DNA from: Clostridia bacterium
GTDB taxonomy: Bacteria; Bacillota_A; Clostridia; UBA1381
Length of the DNA stretch: 15,811 nt
Assembly: GCA_017451145.1 (NCBI GenBank)
Contig: JAFSSG010000035.1
Coordinates: 1 to 15,811 of the forward strand
Direction: 5' to 3'
Positions 1 through 6,881 of the stretch are shown here, in pieces. The position numbers were made by a program, and so were the translations under genes. The notes beneath the pieces were generated by a model, which saw only the letters and a program-made list of their open reading frames with translations, made no database searches and was not told the origin of the DNA. How positions within the stretch are numbered: position 1 is the stretch's first letter; each line of letters opens with the position of its first letter.

Positions 1-5
1 AAAAA

Positions 6-82
6 TGGCGCGTCTGAAGGGATTCGAACCCCTGGCCCACTGCTTAGAAGGCAGTTGCTCTATCCGACTGAGCTACAGACGC
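6..82 (-). tRNA. tRNA-Arg (anticodon UCU), CCA encoded
   Basis: A complete cloverleaf reads on the minus strand. The acceptor arms GCGTCTG and CAGACGC pair over 7 bp, followed by discriminator G and an encoded CCA (positions 6-8). The anticodon stem ACTGC/GCAGT encloses the loop CTTCTAA, giving anticodon TCT, which reads AGA/AGG arginine codons. The T arm contains the canonical GGTTCGAATCC. It lies 8 nt downstream of tRNA-Gly and is very probably co-transcribed with it from the promoter at 209-237. Confidence 0.97.
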
Positions 83-90
83 GTATAAAG

Positions 91-164
91 TGGAGCGGGT
101 GATGGGAATCGAACCCACACGACCAGCTTGGAAGGCTGGGATTCTACCATTGAACTACACCCGC
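91..164 (-). tRNA. tRNA-Gly (anticodon UCC), CCA encoded
   Basis: The minus strand gives a complete cloverleaf. The 7-bp acceptor stem is GCGGGTG/CACCCGC, with discriminator T and an encoded CCA (positions 91-93). The anticodon stem CCAGC/GCTGG holds the loop CTTCCAA, so the anticodon is TCC, reading GGA/GGG glycine codons. The T arm carries GGTTCGATTCC. This is the promoter-proximal tRNA of a two-tRNA unit. Confidence 0.97.
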
Positions 165-208
165 AAATACTGCTTTTGCCGTTAGCTGCAAATCAGCTGA
201 CTTTTCCA

Positions 209-237
209 ATTATAGCAGAATACACCTACTTTGTCAA
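209..237 (-). promoter_or_regulatory. Perfect consensus sigma-A promoter of the tRNA-Gly/tRNA-Arg unit
   Basis: On the minus strand, -35 TTGACA (232-237), a 17-bp spacer and -10 TATAAT (209-214) match the vegetative consensus at all 12 bases. The expected start, near position 202, leaves a leader of about 38 nt before tRNA-Gly. This region (165-287) holds no other gene. The roughly 50 bp between the desulfurase stop and the -35 box contains A/T runs but no terminator-like hairpin that I can see. Confidence 0.9.
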
Positions 238-287
238 CACTTTTTTTAGATTTTTTTGAATATTTGTCCGCAAAAGAGCATAGATTT

Positions 288-1421
288 TTATTTACGCATT
301 TTTTGGTAAATTTTCGATACTGCAAAAAGCAGAGCATTTGCCTCATCTTTTGTCGAAAATGCTCCAAATCCTGCACGGACAGCACCTGTCTTTTCCGTTC
401 CGAGCGTTTCGTGGGCAATATATGAGCAGTGGTATCCGCCACGGGTAGCAATCTGATAATCGCTATTCAAAATGTCGCTTATTTCCTGAGAATCAGCATT
501 TTTAATATTAAACGCAACAGTGCCGTTGCGGTCGCCGTTTTTAAGCCCGTAAACTTCGACTCCGCCAATATTTAGAAGCCCGTCAATGAGATAAATCGCG
601 AGATTTTTTTCATGCATACCGATATTTTTTACGCCAATGCCGGTAATATACTTTATCGAATCCGCAAGAGTCATGATAGCAGGAGTATTCATAGTCCCCG
701 AATGTAGCATATCAGGCATATTTTTCGGCTGATTTCTGTTAGCCGACTCCGTTCCTGTGCCACCGACAATTAAAGGCTCTAAATCAATGTTGTCAGCCAC
801 ATATAATCCGCCTGTCCCTAAAGGTCCTAAAAGTCCCTTATGTCCCGAAAATGCCAAAAGCGAAACGTTCATTTCCTCAACATCAATCGGTATAATTCCC
901 GCTGTTTGTGCAGTGTCCAAAAGATAGGGGATTCCGTGTTTTTTACATATTTTCCCGATTTCATATACGGGCATAACAGTTCCGCACACGTTTGATGCGT
1001 GTGTCGTGATTATAAGCTTTGTGTTTTTTTGTATTGCGGACTCAATGTCGCGGGGATTTATAACGCCTCTTTTGTCGGCTTTGACGATAGTATAACTGCA
1101 AAGCCTGTGCACAGGGCGGAGTACGCTGTTATGCTCCATAGAGGTTATGATAACGTGGTCATGAGGCGATAAAAAACCGCTGATTGCCATATTCAAGGCA
1201 TAGGTTGCGTTGGGCGTAAAAGCAATACGTTCAGGCGTTTTTATATTAAAAAGCTCTGATATTGTCTCCTGAGTTTTAATAATTCCCTCAGCCCCTCTTA
1301 TACTTGCAAAATGACCGCCACGCCCTGCATTAACACTGCAATTCACCGTGTTTTTATAAATCATATCATACACAATTTTCGGCTTTTTCATACTTGTTGC
1401 GGGATTATCGAGATATATCAT
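288..1421 (-). CDS. Class V aminotransferase / cysteine desulfurase family protein (EF2568-like)
   Basis: This is a PLP-dependent enzyme of the NifS/Csd type, expected to remove sulfur (or selenium) from cysteine (or selenocysteine) and leave it as an enzyme persulfide or perselenide. The N-terminus MIYLDNPATS is the family signature. The cofactor Asp lies in LLDTAQTAG (about D169), the Schiff-base Lys in SGHKGLLGP (about K195), and the catalytic Cys in GGYHCSYIAH (about C342). The tail has LGT...GAVRAGFGAFST. The length of 377 aa is normal. I chose the ATG at 1421 because the family signature begins there and a GAGAGG ribosome site precedes it; an upstream in-frame ATG at 1454 would add 11 residues. 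Its start lies inside the end of the DUF3343 gene (17-nt overlap), suggesting coupled translation. The exact family (the group near selenium-dependent molybdenum hydroxylase genes) is recalled from knowledge; the substrate is not proven. Confidence 0.9.
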   Translation of the reverse strand: MIYLDNPATSMKKPKIVYDMIYKNTVNCSVNAGRGGHFASIRGAEGIIKTQETISELFNIKTPERIAFTPNATYALNMAISGFLSPHDHVIITSMEHNSVLRPVHRLCSYTIVKADKRGVINPRDIESAIQKNTKLIITTHASNVCGTVMPVYEIGKICKKHGIPYLLDTAQTAGIIPIDVEEMNVSLLAFSGHKGLLGPLGTGGLYVADNIDLEPLIVGGTGTESANRNQPKNMPDMLHSGTMNTPAIMTLADSIKYITGIGVKNIGMHEKNLAIYLIDGLLNIGGVEVYGLKNGDRNGTVAFNIKNADSQEISDILNSDYQIATRGGYHCSYIAHETLGTEKTGAVRAGFGAFSTKDEANALLFAVSKIYQKMRK

Positions 1422-1668
1422 AATAAGACCTCTCGTTTCCGTCACGCTTTTCAATATATATACCCTTTATATTTAAACCGCCGATATTATTTCTGACAAT
1501 ATTCTCATTTTTAAGGGAAGTCCTAACCGAATACGAGCAACCCGAATGGACACGTAAATCAGCGGGTGTGCTGATAACCCGTGCCGACTCTACGCTTTGG
1601 CTGTTTATACGCTTAGCTAAACGCGTCGCACTTGTCACAGAGCCTACAATAACAATTATGTCGGACAT
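1405..1668 (-). CDS. DUF3343 small protein, putative Se/S carrier
   Basis: This 87-residue protein matches the DUF3343 (Se/S-carrier-like) pattern. It has a hydrophobic first strand (SDIIVIVGSVTSA), then ISTPADLRVHSGCSYSVR, where a single cysteine (about C44) sits in the region that holds the conserved Cys-Gly pair in relatives; here the order is Gly-Cys. The family is proposed to carry sulfur or selenium for a neighbouring desulfurase or lyase. The next gene, overlapping by 17 nt, is a cysteine desulfurase, which fits. I chose the ATG at 1668 because AAAGGAG lies 9 nt upstream; the ATG at 1686 has no good site. The start codon and ribosome site form one arm of a long inverted repeat (see 1658-1746). 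Family assignment is fairly sure; biochemical role is inference. Confidence 0.8.
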   Translation of the reverse strand: MSDIIVIVGSVTSATRLAKRINSQSVESARVISTPADLRVHSGCSYSVRTSLKNENIVRNNIGGLNIKGIYIEKRDGNERSYYDISR

Positions 1669-1746
1669 ATTTCCCACTCCTTTCAAAATAGTACTGTTAT
1701 ATTACTATGAAATTTCTATAAAAAGGTGTAAAAATATGTCCGACAT
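1658..1746. repeat. Long imperfect inverted repeat over the DUF3343 translation start
   Basis: Positions 1658-1672 and 1732-1746 are perfect 15-bp inverted complements. Pairing continues inward on the minus-strand RNA through two G-U pairs, a one-base bulge, A-U and C-G pairs, one mismatch, five further Watson-Crick pairs (1679-1683 with 1722-1726) and one more G-U. That makes about 25 paired positions. The left arm contains the start codon (1666-1668) and ribosome site (1677-1683) of the DUF3343 gene. The right arm is an inverted copy of the same start region lying just after the restriction gene. Inside the loop, ATAGTA (1688-1693) and TACTAT (1703-1708) can also pair. Each arm end also holds the short dyad ATGTC-N-GACAT. 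Confidence 0.85.
1704..1732 (-). promoter_or_regulatory. Candidate promoter of the DUF3343-desulfurase pair
   Basis: On the minus strand, TTTACA (1727-1732) and CATAGT (1704-1709) are 17 bp apart, matching the consensus at 5 of 6 and 4 of 6 bases. The expected start, near 1697, leaves about 28 nt before the ATG at 1668. A transcript from here would lack the right arm of the inverted repeat. The dyad ATGTC-C-GACAT (1736-1746) sits just upstream of the -35 box. The -10 match is modest, so this is a candidate only. Confidence 0.4.
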
Positions 1747-1759
1747 TTAAGTCTTTAAA

Positions 1760-4522
1760 TTATTCTTTTGTTAATTCTTGGTACATTTTCATCAGTTCTG
1801 CAACACAGGAACTTTCCGTAGTCGTTTTTATGTCAAATCCGTACGCCTTCATTACCGCTCTGTCATTTTCCTGATGTGCTTTTCGGAGCTCGGGAGGCAT
1901 TGCTATATCAAAGTATAAATCTGCTAAACTACTTTCAGGGTATAATGCCCTTGCATCCAGTATTGCTTGTGCTGTATCTTCAATTTTCTTTTTTTGTTCT
2001 TCCGTAGTAGAAGGCCACGGAAATGTGTTATATACTACACTTACTGAATAAGTAAAATCTTCCCTTAATCTTCCTGCAACAGTACGCAACCAAGCATTAT
2101 GAACATTTGATGATAATATACCAAATTCATACAATCCGCCATCTTTCATAACTTGTAATTTATTATTTACAAGAATATTTGGTGTTAAAAATCCAATAGG
2201 AACATATCGTCTTTTTCCAGAAGATGTTTGGGGAATGACAAGATAATCACTATCAGGCATATTCTCAAAATGAAATTTAGCAGGTGTATCAGCCAACTTT
2301 CGTGTAGGTGCACTTTCAGAGCTCAACCTATATTGCCGTATTTCTTCTAACTTAGCAACTACAAGAGGCATATGCTTTAACAAATGCGGTGGAATGCGAT
2401 TTATCAATAGAAAATATCGCTCAATATTATTTATAAATTCTCTACTGCCCATATATCTATAAAAATATGGTTTGCTTTTAGCTTCTTTTTTTATGAAATC
2501 ATTTTTTTCATTTGGTGTAAAAGCACAAATCGCATTATCCAATGGCTTACTACCATTACTAATTATAGGTACATTACATATCGGTAACTTTTGTCCTGAA
2601 ATCCACACATTACTTGCGTCCATTAAATAACCATTTATATGATCGACTTTCTTTTTTATTCCATTGTCCTCAATAAATTTTATGCCATCATATGAGCCTA
2701 TTTGAAATTCTATGATGACACAATGTACCCCTGCTTTGATTTTTGCCTCGCTTTCCCAATTAAATGACTTTATTGCGTATATCATTTCAAGATTATATTT
2801 TTCAAATAACACTTTCCACAATAAAACTACTTGTTCCCCCTGCGTTATAGAACTTGTGGAAACGAATCCAGCCCTAATACTTGTACCACTCATATATCTT
2901 GCTGCTAAGATATACCATGCACAAACATAATCTAAATCGCCATTTTTTTGGAAGTCATAGGCAACAATATTCATATCCTGTCGCTGATCTTCATTCATAC
3001 GACGTCCTGCTGAAAACGGGGGATTGCCCATAATGTAGTTTAGCTCATGTTTTGGCACAACATTGTTCCAATCAAGTCTTAAAGCGTTGCCCTCGACGAT
3101 ATTTGCATACGATTTAAGCGGAAGAAAATCAAGGTCGGCTTTTATAATATCCTCAGTTCTTTTCATCATTTGGCTTTCGGCAATCCATAGAGCTGTTTTT
3201 GCAACAGTTACCGCAAAATCATTTATTTCAATTCCGTAAAATTGACCTATCGAGACCTTTATAATATTACCTGTATCAAGTGTAATTTGATTGCCGTGTA
3301 AGAGAGCTATAACCTCATTTTCAAGTTTTCGCAAGGATAAATATGTTTCGGTAAGAAAATTTCCGCTACCACAGGCAGGATCAAGAAATTTCAATCCCGA
3401 AAGCTTTTCTTGAAAAGCTTCTAAACGGTTGTTCTTTGTTTTTAAGATAGAAATAGCTTTAATTTCTTCAAGTTCTGACTTTAAGTCGTCTAAGAACAGA
3501 GGATTTATAACCTTATGTATATTTTCTATTGAAGTGTAGTGCATACCGCCACTACGGCGTGTTTCGGGATTTAGGGTACTTTCAAATACCGCACCGAATA
3601 TCGTGGGACTAATTTCGCTCCAATCAAAGCCGACACTTGCCTCATTTAAAAGTAAATCCAATATTTCATCGTTGAAATTAAGTATTTCTATTTCTTCGTC
3701 AGCAAACAGACCGCCATTCACATAAGGAAACGCCGCCAAATCTTCATTTAAATAATCGTCTCTGTACTCCGGCTTGGTATCGAGTATGTGGAAAAGTTCA
3801 ATAAGCTTACTGCGGATTTCCTTTGCCGGATATTGCTTAAGATAATCGTGAAAAATAAGGTGTTTGCCGAAAATACCGGCGTCCTCGGCATAAAGACAAA
3901 AGACCAATCGAACACAAAGCATATTAAGGCTTTTTAATGTATGCTCATCAGACGGATTTTTATATTGCTTTAAAATAGCATCATACAGCCTTCCGACAAT
4001 CTCACCTGCCTTGATGGAAATTTCCATCTCTTTTTCTATATGCTCGGAGCTGTTGTCAATTAAAAAAGCAAGGCGATAGCATTCGTTTGGCAGATTTTCA
4101 AGCAGGATTTCTTCCGGCTCACCCGTCGGGTTTTCCATATCGTAAACTAAAAAAGATTTAAAATTGCTTGTTATAATCCAACGTGGACGCTGGGAATAGG
4201 GTAGCTCAGACGAATACCTTTTTGCCTGTTGAAATGGCGTAAGATAGGTGCCGTCCGATTGTTTTATTGCTTTTCGCAAGTCTTTATCAAGACTTTTTTG
4301 CTCAATCATTACTTTTGTTGCGTCGATATATCCGTCAATAAAAGCGGTGTTGTCGATATGCACTTGCTGTTCAAAGGTTATGTATTCCGATGGCTTTTCC
4401 ACGCCAAAAACATCTTGTAGAAGCGAAAGCCAAAACGGTTGACTTTCACCTTTTTCATAACCCCTTCCGGACCAATTTTTCACAAACTCCTTTGCTGAGT
4501 TCCTCTGTTCCTGCTCGGTCAT
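1760..4522 (-). CDS. MmeI-like type IIL restriction-modification enzyme (single polypeptide)
   Basis: This is a 920-residue fusion of endonuclease, adenine methyltransferase and target-recognition regions, about the length of MmeI. The N-terminal nuclease signature is D63-x10-E74-x-K76 in FIDGYIDATKVMIEQKS. A helical linker region follows. The methyltransferase has SAM motif DPACGSGNF (381-389) and catalytic motif NPPF (500-503), the type expected for N6-adenine methylation. The region from about residue 550 on should hold target recognition, then a conserved C-terminus. In this family one protein methylates one strand for protection and cuts about 20 nt from an asymmetric site; the site here cannot be read from sequence. 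The start is fixed by AAAGGAAA overlapping the stop of the HAD gene 4 nt upstream. The presumed recognition region (2401-2880) is about 31% GC by hand count (147/480), against about 39% in sampled stretches of the first half (189/480), suggesting exchange of that part. Confidence 0.92.
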   Translation of the reverse strand: MTEQEQRNSAKEFVKNWSGRGYEKGESQPFWLSLLQDVFGVEKPSEYITFEQQVHIDNTAFIDGYIDATKVMIEQKSLDKDLRKAIKQSDGTYLTPFQQAKRYSSELPYSQRPRWIITSNFKSFLVYDMENPTGEPEEILLENLPNECYRLAFLIDNSSEHIEKEMEISIKAGEIVGRLYDAILKQYKNPSDEHTLKSLNMLCVRLVFCLYAEDAGIFGKHLIFHDYLKQYPAKEIRSKLIELFHILDTKPEYRDDYLNEDLAAFPYVNGGLFADEEIEILNFNDEILDLLLNEASVGFDWSEISPTIFGAVFESTLNPETRRSGGMHYTSIENIHKVINPLFLDDLKSELEEIKAISILKTKNNRLEAFQEKLSGLKFLDPACGSGNFLTETYLSLRKLENEVIALLHGNQITLDTGNIIKVSIGQFYGIEINDFAVTVAKTALWIAESQMMKRTEDIIKADLDFLPLKSYANIVEGNALRLDWNNVVPKHELNYIMGNPPFSAGRRMNEDQRQDMNIVAYDFQKNGDLDYVCAWYILAARYMSGTSIRAGFVSTSSITQGEQVVLLWKVLFEKYNLEMIYAIKSFNWESEAKIKAGVHCVIIEFQIGSYDGIKFIEDNGIKKKVDHINGYLMDASNVWISGQKLPICNVPIISNGSKPLDNAICAFTPNEKNDFIKKEAKSKPYFYRYMGSREFINNIERYFLLINRIPPHLLKHMPLVVAKLEEIRQYRLSSESAPTRKLADTPAKFHFENMPDSDYLVIPQTSSGKRRYVPIGFLTPNILVNNKLQVMKDGGLYEFGILSSNVHNAWLRTVAGRLREDFTYSVSVVYNTFPWPSTTEEQKKKIEDTAQAILDARALYPESSLADLYFDIAMPPELRKAHQENDRAVMKAYGFDIKTTTESSCVAELMKMYQELTKE
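3401..3420. repeat. Short perfect inverted repeat inside the restriction gene
   Basis: AAGCTTTTC (3401-3409) and GAAAAGCTT (3412-3420) are perfect inverted complements separated by two bases. They lie in codons just before SAM motif I of the MmeI-like gene. This could form a hairpin in the mRNA or be chance codon use. Confidence 0.7.
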
Positions 4523-4526
4523 ATTT

Positions 4527-5312
4527 TTATTTCCTTTCGGTATTTTTTCGTAATAAAAGCTCCTCTAATGCATATGCAACTCCGCCGTCACGGCAAGGGA
4601 TTGAAACAAAATCGGCGATTTCTTTCACTTGGTCTATTGCATTGCCGACGGCGACGGCAGTTCCGACGCTTTTCAGCATATCAATATCGTTTACCGAGTC
4701 CCCGATTGCTATCGAATGGCTTTTATCTAACCCTAAGTAGTCAAGAACAATGCCTACTGCACCCGCTTTTGTGCAACCTTTGCGAGTGCCTTCAATATAA
4801 TGTCCGTGGTCATAAACATCAAGTTGATTTTCTAAAAAAGCCTTTTCTTCTTCTGAAATGTTTTTTCCGAACATTTCAATCTTTTGGATTCTCTCATTTT
4901 TGTATATCCCATTAAAGTCTTCGGGGTTGTCTATCTTTATAAAATCCCATTCTTCAAAAGGGGGAAGGGGATTTATAACAAATCCCTTGTCAACGCCGCT
5001 TATAAACAAGCAATTTTCGGTATGTAGAAAATGTTTTGCGGATTCATATACAAAACTCTGGTCAATAAGTCTTTCAAATATGGGCTTTCCGTCTATTTCA
5101 ATATGTGTGCCGATTCCCGAAATAACGCCGTCAAATCTGATATTTTTGATAAGCTCAGGAAATATCCAGGACTTTGCTCTGCCTGTATTTATAAAAATAT
5201 AATGCCCCAAAGCCCTTGCCTTTTTAATTGCCTCCGCATTTTTGGGGTTTAGACCGTTCGGATCAAGCAAAGTATCGTCAATGTCAATAAATACTGCAAA
5301 TTTGTCATTCAT
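4527..5312 (-). CDS. Cof-type HAD-IIB family phosphatase
   Basis: This 261-residue haloacid dehalogenase-superfamily hydrolase probably dephosphorylates a small phosphorylated metabolite. The motifs are DIDDTLLDP (nucleophile D10 and acid D12), FINTGR (Thr about 43), a motif III lysine in GCTKAG (about K192), and [10 protein letters not shown] (about D205 and D209) for magnesium. The central cap region between motifs II and III is the C2 type of the Cof group. I chose ATG 5312 rather than 5330: the protein then begins right before the first core strand, GGTGAT lies at useful distance, and the ATGAATGA overlap with the rsmI stop is typical coupling. It is the fourth gene in an operon with translation-modification enzymes, and the restriction gene starts 4 nt after it. 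The substrate is unknown. Confidence 0.88.
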   Translation of the reverse strand: MNDKFAVFIDIDDTLLDPNGLNPKNAEAIKKARALGHYIFINTGRAKSWIFPELIKNIRFDGVISGIGTHIEIDGKPIFERLIDQSFVYESAKHFLHTENCLFISGVDKGFVINPLPPFEEWDFIKIDNPEDFNGIYKNERIQKIEMFGKNISEEEKAFLENQLDVYDHGHYIEGTRKGCTKAGAVGIVLDYLGLDKSHSIAIGDSVNDIDMLKSVGTAVAVGNAIDQVKEIADFVSIPCRDGGVAYALEELLLRKNTERK

Positions 5313-6150
5313 TTGTATCACCAATCCCATGATATTCGTTATATACTTCTCTTTTCGGCAAACCGCGGTCTTTTGCCACCTTTTTTATTGCCTCTTTGAT
5401 ATCCTCGCCACTCTTCAGGTAGCTTTCTATATGCTCCGATATGGTCAGATTATCCCAAAAATTTTCCGAAATAACTTCTTTTGCACCCTCGATTACTACG
5501 ACAAATTCGCCTTTCGGCGATTGTTCATCATAAAGCGACTGAGCGTCCTTTAAGGTGGTATGTATAACTTCCTCGTGGATTTTTGTAAGCTCACGGACAA
5601 TGGCGATATTCCTGTCACCCAAAATTTCGAGCATATCTGAAAGTGTGCGTTTTAATTTGTGCGGTGCTTCATAAAAAATGAGGGTATGAGTATCATTTTT
5701 AAGACTTTTAAGATGCTCCGTTCTATGCCGTTTATTTACCGACAAAAATCCCTCAAAGGAAAACCGACGTGCCGGAAGTCCGGATAAAATAAGTGCATTT
5801 ACCCCCGCAACACAGCCCGGGATAGATGTTACGGTGATGTCATTTTCGATACACATTTTAACCAAGTCTTCGCCGGGGTCGGAAATGGCGGGAGTTCCCG
5901 CGTCTGAAACAAGTGCGGCATTTTTGCCGTTTTTTAACATTTCAATTATAATTTTGCCTTTTTCAATCTTGTTATGCTCGTGATAACTCGTGAGCTGGTT
6001 TTTAATGCCAAAATGATTTAAAAGCTGTAAGGTACGCCGTGTGTCCTCACAGGCGATAATGTCAACGTCTTTTAGGGTTTTTAGGCATCTTTCGGAAATG
6101 TCGCTGAGATTGCCTATGGGCGTGGCACAAAGATATAAAGTTCCGCTCAT
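5305..6150 (-). CDS. rsmI: 16S rRNA (cytidine-1402-2'-O)-methyltransferase RsmI
   Basis: RsmI uses SAM to put the 2'-O-methyl on C1402 of 16S rRNA in the decoding centre. The 281-residue protein shows the family hallmarks: [17 protein letters not shown] at the N-terminus, ACEDTRRT (about 33-40), [12 protein letters not shown] (82-93) for cofactor binding, SIPG (about 113-116), the [10 protein letters not shown] segment, and [12 protein letters not shown]. Its length is normal. A GGGAGGTG ribosome site lies 8 nt upstream. The start overlaps the stop of the preceding methyltransferase gene by 4 nt (ATGA), so translation is coupled. Pairing of a trmN6-type gene with rsmI is a known Gram-positive arrangement. 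Confidence 0.96.
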   Translation of the reverse strand: MSGTLYLCATPIGNLSDISERCLKTLKDVDIIACEDTRRTLQLLNHFGIKNQLTSYHEHNKIEKGKIIIEMLKNGKNAALVSDAGTPAISDPGEDLVKMCIENDITVTSIPGCVAGVNALILSGLPARRFSFEGFLSVNKRHRTEHLKSLKNDTHTLIFYEAPHKLKRTLSDMLEILGDRNIAIVRELTKIHEEVIHTTLKDAQSLYDEQSPKGEFVVVIEGAKEVISENFWDNLTISEHIESYLKSGEDIKEAIKKVAKDRGLPKREVYNEYHGIGDTNE

Positions 6151-6878
6151 CTTCCGTACACCTCCCGAAGCTCGTCTGTTTCAGAGCCGTCATCGTTATA
6201 TAGATATAAAGGCGGCATTATTCTGAGTTCTTTTCCGCCCTTAAAACTGCCGTCAACAAGCACTAAAGACGGCTCACTGCCAAGTGATTTATGAATAAAC
6301 CTTATTCTTTTCGGCTCAATGCCGTTTTGCCGCATAAGGCATACGATATCGGCAAGGCGTGACGGCTTATGGACAAGAAGCAAATGCCCCTTATACTTTA
6401 AAAGCTGTGCCGATGCCTCTATAATATCCTGCAAGGTGCATAAAACCTCGTGACGTGCTATGATTTTCTCATTGTCAGGGTTTTGTATGCCCCTGCCTTT
6501 TGGCATATACGGCGGATTGCAGGTAATCACATCAAACTGCCGTTTACCGTAAATATCGGTTGAATTTTTCACATCACCGCAGGTCAAAAAAATCCTGTTT
6601 TGCAGGTTGTTAAGCTCTACCGAGCGGACAGCCGTATTAAAAACAGCTTCCTGAATTTCAAGCCCGAAAATCTCTTCAGCACCCGATTTTGCCGAAAGCA
6701 AAATCGGTATAATTCCGTTTCCTGTGCATAAATCAAGCGTTTTTTGCGTAGGTATATCCTTTGCAAAATCGGAAAGTAAAACGGCGTCTATGCCAAATCG
6801 AAATCCCGACTTTTTTTGTATCAGGTAAAGACCGCCAAGCTGTAAATCTTCCAAGGTTTCATCTTCAAAAATTTTCAT
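6147..6878 (-). CDS. tRNA1(Val) A37 N6-methyltransferase-like protein (TrmN6/YabB type)
   Basis: This 243-residue SAM-dependent methyltransferase has DLCTGNG (49-55) as motif I and NPPYMPKG (121-128) as the catalytic motif of N6-adenine or amino-methylating enzymes. The N-terminus, with FRFGIDAVLLSDF before motif I, is typical of the YfiC/YabB group that modifies adenosine 37 of tRNA1(Val). Its place just before rsmI supports an RNA target. The start lies 3 nt after the MreB-like stop, with an AAAGG site inside that gene's last codons. The precise tRNA target is inferred from the family. Confidence 0.88.
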   Translation of the reverse strand: MKIFEDETLEDLQLGGLYLIQKKSGFRFGIDAVLLSDFAKDIPTQKTLDLCTGNGIIPILLSAKSGAEEIFGLEIQEAVFNTAVRSVELNNLQNRIFLTCGDVKNSTDIYGKRQFDVITCNPPYMPKGRGIQNPDNEKIIARHEVLCTLQDIIEASAQLLKYKGHLLLVHKPSRLADIVCLMRQNGIEPKRIRFIHKSLGSEPSLVLVDGSFKGGKELRIMPPLYLYNDDGSETDELREVYGR

Positions 6879-6881
6879 AAA

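Noticed and set aside
182..451. 89-aa minus-strand open frame over the tRNA promoter and desulfurase end
   Set aside because: It overlaps the desulfurase in another frame, crosses the perfect tRNA promoter, and has no family resemblance or ribosome site.
1568..1750. 60-aa plus-strand open frame ending MSDI
   Set aside because: It is antisense to the DUF3343 gene. The ending MSDI only reflects the inverted copy of that gene's start.
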